64,000 nt of DNA from Chlorogloeopsis sp038404745. Lineage in GTDB: Bacteria; Cyanobacteriota; Cyanobacteriia; Cyanobacteriales; Nostocaceae. The translations under genes and the position numbers were made by a program. Below are positions 9,223 through 18,000 of the stretch, piece by piece. The notes below the pieces were generated by a model. The model ran no database searches. It saw nothing but the letters and a program-made list of their open reading frames with translations, and was not told the DNA's origin. The stretch spans positions 248,001-312,000 of the forward strand of contig NZ_JAYKTT020000081.1 in NCBI RefSeq assembly GCF_038404745.2, read 5' to 3'. The stretch's first letter is position 1; every line of letters starts with the position of its first letter.

Positions 9223-9801
9223 TTAAGCCAGTTCTTCTCCAGCTGTCGAGAAATCGCCTACGCTGGCACTTTTGAGTGAAGGTGGTAGAGATTGTGAATC
9301 ACCAGAATAGGGCTGATTAAGGTTAGAACGCAATTTCCGCATCAAGCTGCCCATTTCCAGAGCATTCATGGCATAATCCCAACCGTGATTACTTTTAATG
9401 CCGGCTCGTTCTAGGGCTTGCTGCATACTGTCGGTAGTTAAAATGCCAAAAATCACGGGTACGCCAGTTTGAAAGGAAGCAGCAGCAATACCTTTTGCTA
9501 CCTCAGATGAAACATAATCAAAATGAGGCGTTTGTCCTCTAATTACAGCGCCCAGGCAAATTATGGCATCGTAGCGACCTGAAAGTGCAAGTTGGCGAGC
9601 TACCACCGGAACTTCAAAACTTCCCGGTACCCAAATGTAATCGACTTGAGAGCCGTGAGGATCGACATCGACGCCGTGGCGTTTCAAGCAATCTTGACAA
9701 CCCTCTAACAACTTGGTGGTAACTAAGTCATTGAAACGACCTATCACCAGTGCAAACCGCAAAGGCTCTGTCTGCGTAAAAGTTCCCTCGAAAACTGCCA
9801 T
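9223..9801 (-). CDS. ribH: 6,7-dimethyl-8-ribityllumazine synthase
   Basis: 192 residues; the core matches the family of about 155-160 residues. Seen: GRFNDLVTTKLLEGC at the N-terminus, VPGSFEVPVVARQLA (substrate loop), CLGAVIRGQTPHFDYVSSEVAKG with the catalytic-region His, and GILTTDSMQQALERAG. The C-terminal ~35 residues (from about LNQPYSGDSQSLPPS) are low-complexity and probably a disordered tail. Known: joins 5-amino-6-ribitylaminouracil and dihydroxybutanone phosphate to make the riboflavin precursor, usually as a 60-mer or pentamer. psbZ lies upstream on the same strand. Confidence 0.95.
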   Translation of the reverse strand: MAVFEGTFTQTEPLRFALVIGRFNDLVTTKLLEGCQDCLKRHGVDVDPHGSQVDYIWVPGSFEVPVVARQLALSGRYDAIICLGAVIRGQTPHFDYVSSEVAKGIAAASFQTGVPVIFGILTTDSMQQALERAGIKSNHGWDYAMNALEMGSLMRKLRSNLNQPYSGDSQSLPPSLKSASVGDFSTAGEELA

Positions 9802-10118
9802 GACCGCCTCTAAATCAACTATACTCTTGCAAATATATACATTTCTTCTTTAAAGACAACAGGAGCAGCAAAGATAAATAGACGCGGAGAAAGAGAGACG
9901 CGGTGACGCAGAAAGTGGGAGAGAATGGAAGAGTGAGAGTAGAGACAGTGCCTTGTGCCTGCCCTAGAGGAGGAAAGAAATTTTCATTTGCATTCCCCGT
10001 GTCTCTAACTCCCAGAGTCTCCGTGTCCCCACGTCCTCACGTCCCCGTGTCTGGTTTGTCCCCGCGTCAGTTGCGCGTTCTGCTATGCTATTAACCTGCT
10101 CTAGATTGCAGTTTTTAT
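9802..10118. other. Intergenic with degenerate low-complexity repeats
   Basis: 317 bp between psbZ and ribH. From about 9880 to 10080 it is built of degenerate G/A- and C/T-rich words (GACGCGGAGA, CCGTGTCC, CCACGTCC) typical of Nostocales intergenic repeats. The short ORFs that cross it have repeat composition and are not credible genes. Confidence 0.5.
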
Positions 10119-10307
10119 CTAAACTACGAAAAAGCTCAATGCCGCGACTACAAGTACTAAGGCAATCCAAGCTCCAGAACCGAGCCACAGCAATCTTTTA
10201 GAGTCATTCCAGTTTTGTGGGGTGGCATAGGCAACGGGAACGCCAATCACCATCACAAAAGATAGGAGGACTAAAGCGAGCAAAGCAAATTGGAATATGA
10301 TACTCAT
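10119..10307 (-). CDS. psbZ: Photosystem II protein PsbZ
   Basis: 62 residues when started at the ATG at 10305-10307, the exact family length. A purine-rich ribosome binding site (GGGAGAAGGG) precedes that ATG, and an 18-residue upstream extension of the frame is not homologous. Seen: two membrane helices (about residues 4-25 and 41-61) joined by the conserved loop PVAYATPQNWNDSKR. Known: PsbZ (Ycf9) is a small PSII core subunit stabilising PSII supercomplexes and the link to the antenna. ribH lies downstream on the same strand. Confidence 0.95.
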   Translation of the reverse strand: MSIIFQFALLALVLLSFVMVIGVPVAYATPQNWNDSKRLLWLGSGAWIALVLVVAALSFFVV

Positions 10308-10473
10308 TTTCCCTTCTCCCAAGACAGCGAAAATACTAAAGATAGAATATTTACAGGGCAAAACAGATAGTTTTTCCTTATTGTTAAGCTAGCAGAATTT
10401 GCAACACTTTAGTCATTAGTCATGTGTCCTCTGTCTGAATACCAATTGACTAATGACTCATGACTAAATAACT

Positions 10474-13191
10474 ATGGATTTAATTTTGTGCCATACGACA
10501 GCTGATTTTGACGCCCTGGGAGCAGCGATAGGACTAACACGGTTGCTGCCTGGCAGTAAGATTGTGCTGACTGGCGGTGCTCACCCACCTGTGCGAGATT
10601 TTTTGGCATTGCATCGAGATGAGTATGCGCTGATTGAACGGCGTTCAGTGAATTCAAAAAAAATTCGTTCTTTGACTGTGGTGGATACGCAACATCGCGA
10701 TCGCCTGGGTAAAGCTGCTGAATGGATAGATTTACCCCACCTGAAGAAAATCGTAGTTTACGATCATCACCTCGAACAAAATGGCGATATCCCCGCTACA
10801 CAAGTCTATATTTCGCCTGTAGGAGCAATTACAACTCTCATTGTCGAGGAATTGCAAAAACAACACATTTCTCTGTCTCCAGCAGAAGCAACGGCGATGG
10901 CTTTAGGAATCCACGTTGATACTGGTTCCCTTACTTATGACAACGCCACACCACGAGATGCTCTGGCGTTGGCTTGGTTAATGCAGCAAGGAGCAAGTTT
11001 ATCGGTAGTAGCAGAGTATGTTGAACCAGGTTTATCTCCACAATTGCAGCGGTTATTATCGGAAGCTCTTGACAATTTACAGTATCTATGCGTAAGAGGA
11101 TATACCTTAGCTTGGGTAAGGTTGCAAACCAGTGCTTTTGTGCCGGGGCTATCAAGCCTTGCTTCCGAGTTGATGGAACTGACAGAAATTAATGCCTTAT
11201 TGCTAGCTGATGAATATCCTTTGGGAGATGGTGATTCGCGTTTAACTATCATTGGGCGATCGCAAATTCCCGGTGTCAATCTCAACAAAATATTTCAACC
11301 ACTCGGTGGTGGGGGGCATTCTCAAGCCACATCTTTAAATTTAAGGGGAGCAAGCTATGAGGAAGTTTTAAATCAACTGCTAGAAGGTTTAAAAGCTCAA
11401 GTTCCCCATCCACCAACGGCACGAGATTTAATGTCTTCTCCAGTTCGTACCATTCGCCCAGATACAACTATTGAAGAAGCACAGCGAATTTTGTTGCGCT
11501 ACGGACATTCAGGTTTATCTGTAGTGGATGCCCAAGGAAAGTTATTAGGTATTATTTCCCGTCGAGATATTGACATTGCCTTGCACCACGGTTTTAGTCA
11601 CGCGCCTGTTAAAGGTTACATGACAAACAATCCCAAAACAATTACTCCAGATACCACACTGCCAGAAATTGAGTCATTGATGGTGACTTATGATATCGGG
11701 CGCTTACCCGTATTAGATAATAGGCAATTAGTAGGGATTGTTACTCGCACCGATGTGTTGCGGGAACTGCATCAAGAAAGAGAGGGGAATAAAACAGGGG
11801 GAGAGCGGGAGAAGGAGAGAGACAAAGAAGATGTTGAGGTTCCTAACTTGGCAGAGTTACGCGATCGCCTCGATCCTAAACTTTGGGAATTACTTACCAA
11901 AGCATCTGTACAAGCCAAACAGCGAGGTTGGCATTTATATTTGGTGGGCGGAGCAGTACGCGACTTGCTGCTAGCGAAAGAAGCTTCTGGCACCTTGATG
12001 ATTCAAGATATCGATTTAGTTGTCGATGGTTTCCACAAAGCTGCGGATGTTGGTGCTGGGGTGGAGTTAGCAAAAGCACTTCAACAAATTTATCCGGCAG
12101 CACGGTTAGAAATTCACGGTGCTTTTCAAACTGCTGCCTTACTGTGGCACAAAGATCCAGAATTAGATTCTCTATGGGTAGATATTGCCACTGCCAGAAC
12201 TGAATTTTATCCTTACCCCGCTGCTAATCCGGAAGTTGAAGCTAGTTCGATTCGTCAAGATTTGTATCGGCGGGATTTTACGATTAATGCCTTAGCGCTG
12301 CGACTCACACCTCCTCATGCTGGTAAATTACTTGATTTCTTTGGTGGTTTATTGGATTTACAAGCGAAGCAAATTCGCGTTTTACACGCTAACAGCTTTA
12401 TCGAAGATCCTACCCGCATTTATCGTGGTGTGCGTTTTGCTGTACGCTTCGGATTTAAAATTGAACCGCAAACTGAAGAATATATTCGCTATGCCATTAA
12501 CAGTGGCGTTTATGATCGCACTGCCAGAGAAAATAATCGCGCACCTGCACTACAAACACGACTAAAAGCAGAATTAAAACACATTTTAGAAGCGCCTTAT
12601 TGGAAAAGGGCGTTACAGCTACTGGGAGACTTGGGGGCATTACAGTGCATTCATCCCACCCTAAAGCTAGATGAGGATTTGTTACGGTTATTACGGTTGT
12701 TAGAACGTTGTTTGCGAAGATTCGATCCCCAACAAACTTTGATTGTTCACTGGCAAATGCGTCTAGAAGCGATCGTCGCTCATTTAGCACCAGAATATCG
12801 TGCCAAAGTCGCAAAAAATCTGCAAATGCAAGAAGATAGTATCGAATGCTTGGAGAATTTAGCTCAGACAGAAGCTGAGGTAAAGGAATCTTTGCCTACC
12901 TGCCAGCACCCCAGCCAAGTGGTGAAGTTACTGCGCCAGTATGACTTACCGATGTTAATTTTAATTGCCCTACACAGTTCACGAGTCATTAGACAGCAGA
13001 TATGGCATTACTTAACAGTTTGGGCTAACGTTCAGCCAATTCTCAATGGCAATGACTTGAAGAAATTAGGTTATAAACCGGGGCCACAATATCGCCAAAT
13101 GCTGGATGATTTACTAGCAGCTACCTTGGATGGAGAGATTAAAAATAGAGCAGAAGCAGAGAATTTTTTGATACAGCATTATCCTAAGTAA
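10474..13191 (+). CDS. DHH/DHHA1-CBS-tRNA nucleotidyltransferase fusion (A-adding or poly(A) polymerase type)
   Basis: 905 residues. Order seen: a DHH phosphoesterase domain (HTTADFDALGAA at 7-18, VYDHH about 95), DHHA1 with the GGGGHSQA motif near 276, two CBS domains (about 315-430), then a class II nucleotidyltransferase head with LVGGAVRDLLL (about 490), DIDLVV, and RRDFTINALAL (about 600). A helical RNA-binding tail follows. Known: cyanobacterial tRNA CCA addition can be split between CC- and A-adding enzymes, and such fusions are assigned A-adding or poly(A) roles. The DHH part could act on short RNAs or cyclic dinucleotides; this is inference. Residues about 433-455 are a low-complexity insertion (see findings). 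Confidence 0.9.
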   Translation: MDLILCHTTADFDALGAAIGLTRLLPGSKIVLTGGAHPPVRDFLALHRDEYALIERRSVNSKKIRSLTVVDTQHRDRLGKAAEWIDLPHLKKIVVYDHHLEQNGDIPATQVYISPVGAITTLIVEELQKQHISLSPAEATAMALGIHVDTGSLTYDNATPRDALALAWLMQQGASLSVVAEYVEPGLSPQLQRLLSEALDNLQYLCVRGYTLAWVRLQTSAFVPGLSSLASELMELTEINALLLADEYPLGDGDSRLTIIGRSQIPGVNLNKIFQPLGGGGHSQATSLNLRGASYEEVLNQLLEGLKAQVPHPPTARDLMSSPVRTIRPDTTIEEAQRILLRYGHSGLSVVDAQGKLLGIISRRDIDIALHHGFSHAPVKGYMTNNPKTITPDTTLPEIESLMVTYDIGRLPVLDNRQLVGIVTRTDVLRELHQEREGNKTGGEREKERDKEDVEVPNLAELRDRLDPKLWELLTKASVQAKQRGWHLYLVGGAVRDLLLAKEASGTLMIQDIDLVVDGFHKAADVGAGVELAKALQQIYPAARLEIHGAFQTAALLWHKDPELDSLWVDIATARTEFYPYPAANPEVEASSIRQDLYRRDFTINALALRLTPPHAGKLLDFFGGLLDLQAKQIRVLHANSFIEDPTRIYRGVRFAVRFGFKIEPQTEEYIRYAINSGVYDRTARENNRAPALQTRLKAELKHILEAPYWKRALQLLGDLGALQCIHPTLKLDEDLLRLLRLLERCLRRFDPQQTLIVHWQMRLEAIVAHLAPEYRAKVAKNLQMQEDSIECLENLAQTEAEVKESLPTCQHPSQVVKLLRQYDLPMLILIALHSSRVIRQQIWHYLTVWANVQPILNGNDLKKLGYKPGPQYRQMLDDLLAATLDGEIKNRAEAENFLIQHYPK

Positions 13192-13217
13192 TTGATATTT
13201 AAGTAGATGAAATTTTT

Positions 13218-13337
13218 ATGCAAACACAAACACCAAAAAAGTACTACACAATGACAACATATTTACCAGAGGAATCTGAACAATACTATCAAGAATTACT
13301 CAATAATTCAGAACTCATAACTTATAACTCAGTATAA
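13218..13337 (+). CDS. Small ORF of 39 residues, unknown
   Basis: An ATG-initiated frame 26 bp after the nucleotidyltransferase gene encodes MQTQTPKKYYT... and ends TYNSV. The composition is polar (Gln, Tyr, Glu, Asn) with no membrane segment. No family is recognised and no strong ribosome binding site is seen. It may be a chance frame or the remnant of a longer gene. Confidence 0.25.
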   Translation: MQTQTPKKYYTMTTYLPEESEQYYQELLNNSELITYNSV

Positions 13338-13419
13338 ATTATGTGGAAGATATTCTGTTCCCTGTTCCCTCAAAATTTATCCTTGGGGATATTCTAAGTT
13401 CTCCCCAATGGTGTTAATT

Positions 13420-14370
13420 TTATTTTTCAACAGAAAATTGCTGACTTGTCGCGAGTAAATATTCTAAGAAAGTATTAGCAGTAATCGAAAGCTGCTTTTT
13501 CTTGGGATATATTACCTGCCATTGGCAACGAATTGGCAATCCCTCTATATCCAAAATTGCGAGTTGATTTTTGACTTCTGTAAACTTTAAGGTGTGCAAA
13601 GATATAACTGAAAGACCTAAACCGTCAATTACAGCTTGGTGAATAGCTTCATTACTGCCGAGTTCTAGGTTGATTCGGGGTGAGATTCCATGCCGCTCAA
13701 AAAACTTTTGTATCACCTTGCGGGTTCCTGAACCCTCTTCCCGCACAATAAGGGGTTCCTCTGCTAAACACTCCAGAGGTAAGTTACGCTGCTTTGCTAA
13801 AGGATGATTGGCAGGAGCGATCGCAACTAGTGGATTATCTAAAAATTGCTTTGCCTCTATATCGTCTCTCTCTGGTGGACAACTGAGAATATATAAATCG
13901 TCAAGGTTGTCATTTAGCCTTGCTAATAGTGCTTCATGATTGGTAACCTCCAGAGAAACACTAACACCAGGATAAAGTTCGCAAAATGGTTTTAGTAATT
14001 TAGGAATGAAATACTTAGTCGTAGTCACTGCCGCTAGCCGCAGTCGCCCCTGTTTCATCCCCTTCAAGTCATCTATAGTTGTTTCTAACCGTCCTAAGCA
14101 CTGAAATATTTCTTGACAGGTACTTAAAACTTCTTTTCCTGCTTCTGTAAGGAAGACACGCTTACCTACTTGTTCAAATAGGGGCATGCCAATAGCCTGT
14201 GTTAAATGCTTAACTTGCATAGACACTGTAGGCTGAGTTACGAACAACTCTTCTGCCGCACGGGTGAAGCTACTGTGCCTTGCTGCTGCTTCAAAAGCCT
14301 GTAACTGATCGAGCGTAATAGACTTCAGGAACATATCCTTTTGTCTGATTTCCCCTAAAGAACTTTTCAT
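13420..14370 (-). CDS. LysR-family regulator (CbbR/RbcR-like)
   Basis: 316 residues from the first ATG; a second ATG at 14334 would drop 12 residues and start MFLKSITLDQLQAF, closer to most LysR proteins. Neither has a strong ribosome binding site. Seen: N-terminal winged helix-turn-helix (SFTRAAEELFVTQPTVSMQVKHL) and a LysR substrate domain with VREEGSGTRK near residue 210. Known: this subtype includes cyanobacterial regulators of carbon-fixation genes; the effector here is unknown. Two operator-like repeats lie just upstream, fitting autoregulation and/or control of the divergent gene at 14723. Confidence 0.88.
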   Translation of the reverse strand: MKSSLGEIRQKDMFLKSITLDQLQAFEAAARHSSFTRAAEELFVTQPTVSMQVKHLTQAIGMPLFEQVGKRVFLTEAGKEVLSTCQEIFQCLGRLETTIDDLKGMKQGRLRLAAVTTTKYFIPKLLKPFCELYPGVSVSLEVTNHEALLARLNDNLDDLYILSCPPERDDIEAKQFLDNPLVAIAPANHPLAKQRNLPLECLAEEPLIVREEGSGTRKVIQKFFERHGISPRINLELGSNEAIHQAVIDGLGLSVISLHTLKFTEVKNQLAILDIEGLPIRCQWQVIYPKKKQLSITANTFLEYLLATSQQFSVEK

Positions 14371-14722
14371 GGAAACACGTTTACTAATAGATAACTTACC
14401 AGCGCTTTCTAGCTCTCTGCGTAGAGAAGTTTAACAACATGAGGGTTGCTTAATCTTAATATACAGTAGTTTAACAACATTTATGTTGTTTAAGTCGAAC
14501 AGTATAATACCTCAAGTCATAATGCTGGTTCCTATGCAATCTCTCAAAGTTAGTACTGTCGGCAGTTGGCTATTAATAAGGATGAATATATAGCTATAGA
14601 GCGACCTGCAATAAAATCACCAAATTGCAAGTCTATATATTTCTATTGCCAACACAAAAGCAGAAGCAGCAAAGCAGACGGGCAAGTTATAATTTTTTTG
14701 CGGATAGGCGTAACAAAAATTT
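14371..14722. other. Divergent intergenic region
   Basis: 352 bp between the LysR gene (minus) and the coiled-coil gene (plus). It holds the twin operator-like repeats at 14428-14495. The rest, including the AT-rich stretch just before 14723, shows no further gene or hairpin. Confidence 0.5.
14428..14495. promoter_or_regulatory. Twin LysR-operator-like repeats
   Basis: The 13-mer AGTTTAACAACAT occurs at 14429-14440 (plus flank) and again 40 bp on at 14469-14480, each followed by a GTTG(C/T)TTAA arm. The second copy has a perfect inverted repeat AACAACAT-TT-ATGTTGTT (14473-14490). The spacing is close to four helical turns. The repeats lie between the divergent LysR gene and the gene at 14723, the classic place for LysR-type operators. 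Confidence 0.6.
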
Positions 14723-15049
14723 ATGAGTAACCCCCTTGTACAAGCATTTTTTGTAGGCAGAGCAGTAGCTGAAGTTCTTTCTGAACGTTTAGAAAATGCC
14801 TTTACCGATGCTTTGAGTGAACTAGGCAAACTTGATGCTGAACTCAGAGAAGAAATGCGCCAGTTTACAGAAGAAGTCATGGAGCGCGCAAATCGAGCTG
14901 CTGATGCAACTGCTAGTGGTGTTAATACTACAGTAGTTAGGCAAACTGGTTCCGAACCTATTGATTTGCAAGCAATGATTGATGAACTGCGAGCAGAAAT
15001 CGCCCTCCTGCGAACAGAATTACAACGTTATCGCAGTAGTAAAGGCTGA
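14723..15049 (+). CDS. Conserved coiled-coil protein (DUF6825-like)
   Basis: 108 residues. Seen: a predicted helical N-terminal half (AFFVGRAVAEVLSERLENAF, then acidic/basic heptads to about residue 60), a short polar linker (ATASGVNTTVVRQTGSEP), and a C-terminal coiled coil (LQAMIDELRAEIALLRTEL). It resembles a family conserved in cyanobacteria and plastids whose function I do not know. It is divergent from the LysR gene across the twin operators, so it may be under that regulator. A palindromic repeat follows the stop. Confidence 0.75.
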   Translation: MSNPLVQAFFVGRAVAEVLSERLENAFTDALSELGKLDAELREEMRQFTEEVMERANRAADATASGVNTTVVRQTGSEPIDLQAMIDELRAEIALLRTELQRYRSSKG

Positions 15050-15072
15050 TAAAAATAAACCCATATTGATTT

Positions 15073-15138
15073 AGAGGCGGGTTGATGTAGAAAATATTTC
15101 ATAAAGTTTAGAGAGTTGTCCCTAAAACCCGCCCGTAC
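15073..15138. repeat. Dispersed palindromic repeat, copy A
   Basis: About 66 bp bounded by GAGGCGGGTT and AAACCCGCCCGTAC, so its ends are inverted repeats. It is one of at least five related elements in the window (also near 20825, 21493, 22803 and 37586). It sits directly after the coiled-coil gene. Confidence 0.6.
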
Positions 15139-15207
15139 AGTGATGAGTTGTAAATAACCCACACCTAACAACAACAAATAACAACCAACAACCAATTAGG
15201 GTTAAGA

Positions 15208-16944
15208 GTGTCTTCCATCCCCAGTGATTCGGTTAAAAACCAGCGGTACGCAAAACTTATGGAACAAGGTTATACAGATAAAGCATACCGTTGGAATCGC
15301 GAAAACTATTCCAGTAAACGGCGTTTTGTGGACATTTGGTCATTTGTATTGACCTTATTGTTCAAGCTTTGGCTTTATAAAAAGTCTTGGAGTTACCCAA
15401 GTGGAGTTACCGAAGTAAAGCAAACTGCTAGACGTAAAACACAAGCAGTCTGGATTCGTAATACTCTACTAGACCTGGGGCCAACTTTCATTAAAGTTGG
15501 GCAACTTTTTTCTACCCGTGCCGATATATTCCCCAGTGAATATGTTGAAGAACTTGCCAAGCTACAAGATAAAGTACCTGCTTTTAGCTATGAGCAGGTA
15601 GAAGCGATCGTTGCACAAGAACTGGGCAAAAAAATTCCCGAACTCTTTGAGAGTTTTGAACCGATTCCTTTAGCTGCTGCTAGTTTAGGGCAAGTACACA
15701 AAGCAGTGCTGCATTCGGGGGAAGCAGTTGTTGTTAAGGTGCAACGCCCTGGGCTAAAAAAGCTATTTGAAATAGATTTAAAAATTCTCAGAGGTATTGC
15801 CCGCTATTTTCAAAATCATCCCGAATGGGGACGAGGACGAGATTGGATTGGTATCTATGAAGAGTGTTGCCGCATTCTTTGGGAAGAGATAGATTATCTT
15901 AACGAAGGACGTAATGCTGATACTTTTCGTCGCAATTTTCGTGCTTTCGATTGGGTGAAAGTGCCACGTATTTATTGGCGCTACACCTCCTCACGAGTGC
16001 TAACACTCGAATATCTTCCTGGTATTAAAATTAGCCAATACGAAGCTTTAGAGGCTGCGGGCTTGGATCGTAAACAAATCGCCCGTCAGGGCGCTCAAGC
16101 TTACCTGCTTCAGCTATTAAATGATGGCTTTTTCCACGCTGATCCCCATCCTGGTAATATTGCTGTTGACCCCGAAGGTGCTTTAATATTCTACGATTTC
16201 GGCATGATGGGGCGGATTAAATCTAATATCCGCGAAGGGCTAATGGAAACGCTATTTGGTATCGCTTCTAAAGATGGCGATCGCGTTGTCAAATCCTTAA
16301 TTGATTTGGGCGCATTAGCACCAGCAGAAGATATGGGGCCAGTGCGACGTTCTGTCCAGTATATGCTGGATCATTTCATGGATAAGCCTTTTGAAAATCA
16401 GTCCGTAGCTGCTATTAGTGACGATTTGTACGAGATAGCTTATAATCAGCCTTTTAGATTTCCAGCGACGTTCACTTTCGTGATGCGAGCCTTCTCGACT
16501 CTAGAAGGCGTGGGCAAAGGCTTAGATCCTGAATTTAACTTTATGGAAGTTGCTAAACCGTATGCAATGCAGCTTATGACTAATATGAATGGTTCTGATA
16601 CGAACAGCTTTTTCAATGAATTAGGCAAGCAAGCTGTTCAAGTAAGTAGCACAGCGCTGGGACTACCACGTAGACTGGAAGATACGTTAGAAAAATTAGA
16701 GCGCGGAGATGTACGTGTTCGCTTCCGGTCTATAGAAACAGAGCGTCTGTTGCGTAGACAGAGTAATATTCAGTTAGGGACAACCTATGCCCTGTTAGTC
16801 AGTGCTTTTACAGTTTCAGCAACGATTTTATTCGTTAACCATTATCTATGGCTGGCAATATTTATCGCTTTAATCGCAGCGGTTATATCCTGGCTGCTGA
16901 TTAGGCTGGTGATGCGCCTCGACCGTTATGACCGTATGTATTAA
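15208..16944 (+). CDS. ABC1/UbiB/AarF-family atypical kinase
   Basis: 578 residues from a GTG start. Seen: the ABC1-specific N-lobe motif FIKVGQLFSTRADIFP (about 93-108), the Ala-rich loop PLAAASLGQVHKA in place of a Gly loop, VVVKVQRPG (ATP-site Lys), EIDYLNEGRNA, a catalytic loop NDGFFHADPHPGNIA and the metal motif YDFGMMG. Two membrane segments lie at the C-terminus (about 525-565). Known: the family supports quinone (plastoquinone/tocopherol) metabolism and stress responses in plastids and cyanobacteria; the substrate is unproven. The PP2C phosphatase gene follows within a few bases. Confidence 0.92.
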   Translation: MSSIPSDSVKNQRYAKLMEQGYTDKAYRWNRENYSSKRRFVDIWSFVLTLLFKLWLYKKSWSYPSGVTEVKQTARRKTQAVWIRNTLLDLGPTFIKVGQLFSTRADIFPSEYVEELAKLQDKVPAFSYEQVEAIVAQELGKKIPELFESFEPIPLAAASLGQVHKAVLHSGEAVVVKVQRPGLKKLFEIDLKILRGIARYFQNHPEWGRGRDWIGIYEECCRILWEEIDYLNEGRNADTFRRNFRAFDWVKVPRIYWRYTSSRVLTLEYLPGIKISQYEALEAAGLDRKQIARQGAQAYLLQLLNDGFFHADPHPGNIAVDPEGALIFYDFGMMGRIKSNIREGLMETLFGIASKDGDRVVKSLIDLGALAPAEDMGPVRRSVQYMLDHFMDKPFENQSVAAISDDLYEIAYNQPFRFPATFTFVMRAFSTLEGVGKGLDPEFNFMEVAKPYAMQLMTNMNGSDTNSFFNELGKQAVQVSSTALGLPRRLEDTLEKLERGDVRVRFRSIETERLLRRQSNIQLGTTYALLVSAFTVSATILFVNHYLWLAIFIALIAAVISWLLIRLVMRLDRYDRMY

Positions 16945-16947
16945 TTG

Positions 16948-17685
16948 ATGCAAGAATATATGAAACTTCATTTTACCGGTCTTAGTGATTCGGGACTTAT
17001 TCGTTCTAATAATCAAGATGCTTACTATACCGATCCAGAAGGACGCTTTTTCATTGTTGCTGATGGTATGGGTGGTCATGCAGGAGGTGAGCAGGCAAGC
17101 CATATCGCTACGCAGGAAATTCACAAATATTTAACTGAGAATTGGAATGCTTCTAAATCTTCTTCCCAGCTTTTGGAGGAAGCTTTATTTAAGGCAAATG
17201 AAGCGATTTTGCAAGATCAGCACAATCATCCCGAACGTGCTGATATGGGGACAACAGTTGTGGTGGTAATTTTTCGCCCCGGAGAGCCACCTTGGTGCGC
17301 TCATGTTGGTGACTCTAGATTGTATCGTTTTCGAGATTCTCAATTAGAACAGATTACCGAAGATCACACCTGGGTAGCACGTGCTCTGAAGATGGGTGAT
17401 ATCTCTCTAGACGAAGCACGAATTCATCCTTTTCGTCACGTCTTGTCTCGTTGTTTGGGACGTGAAGATCTAAATCAGGTTGAAGTCCAGCAACTAGATA
17501 TCAAAGTGGGCGATCGCTTGCTGTTGTGCAGTGATGGTTTAACAGAAGAACTTGTCGATGAAAATATTGCTTGCTACCTCCAAGAAAGCCCTTCGGTAGC
17601 AAAAGCCGCTATTTCCTTAGTTGAAGCCGCAAAGCACCATGGTGGACACGATAATATTACTGTCGTCATTGTCGCTGCTGATTAA
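16948..17685 (+). CDS. PP2C-type Ser/Thr protein phosphatase
   Basis: About 245 residues. The frame is open from a TTG at 16945; the ATG at 16948 is chosen, and the ATG at 16960 (MKLHFTGLSD) is also possible. Seen: all PP2C metal motifs: SNNQDAYY, VADGMGGHAGGEQAS, MGTTVVVV, HVGDSRLYR, CSDGLTE and GGHDNITVV. Known: removes phosphate from Ser/Thr in a Mn/Mg-dependent way, usually opposing Hanks-type kinases. It starts 3 bp after the UbiB kinase stop, a strong sign of co-transcription. Confidence 0.93.
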   Translation: MQEYMKLHFTGLSDSGLIRSNNQDAYYTDPEGRFFIVADGMGGHAGGEQASHIATQEIHKYLTENWNASKSSSQLLEEALFKANEAILQDQHNHPERADMGTTVVVVIFRPGEPPWCAHVGDSRLYRFRDSQLEQITEDHTWVARALKMGDISLDEARIHPFRHVLSRCLGREDLNQVEVQQLDIKVGDRLLLCSDGLTEELVDENIACYLQESPSVAKAAISLVEAAKHHGGHDNITVVIVAAD

Positions 17686-18000
17686 TCTCAAATAAGTCTT
17701 ATCTATTTTTGCGGTAAATATACTCATCGTTTTGTTCAGATTGAGCATTTTTCCCTTTTACAACTTGATAAAAATACATTTAACCTCCGCAGTCAGCCAT
17801 CTACGGAGGTTGAATTTACATTATTTGACAGGTTGACATCTTGCAATTAATAAAGTATGGCAATATAATTCACGCTTACACTTCTCCCTCTTTTTCCAGT
17901 TCCAGCAAGACTGTTGCTATCTGTAAAATTAAACGGCAGATAACAACAACACAAAAATATCTGACTTGCTTTGATAAAGTAGGAGACTAACCTACCTGTT
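17686..18000. other. Intergenic after the PP2C gene
   Basis: 315 bp. It holds one clear hairpin (17782-17811) described separately. The remaining sequence is AT-rich, without a recognisable gene, and runs into the frameshifted ORF before nblA. Confidence 0.45.
17782..17811 (+). terminator. Hairpin, possible terminator of the UbiB-PP2C unit
   Basis: AACCTCCG and CGGAGGTT form a perfect 8-bp stem with a 14-nt loop about 100 bp after the PP2C stop. The following sequence is AT-rich but lacks a true T run, so termination is only likely. Confidence 0.5.

Noticed and set aside
9903..10188. Overlapping ORFs on both strands between ribH and psbZ
   Set aside because: They are translations of low-complexity repeat DNA.
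10305..10361. Longer psbZ start (80 residues)
   Set aside because: The added 18 residues are not part of the family; the ATG at 10307 has a good ribosome binding site and gives exactly 62 residues.
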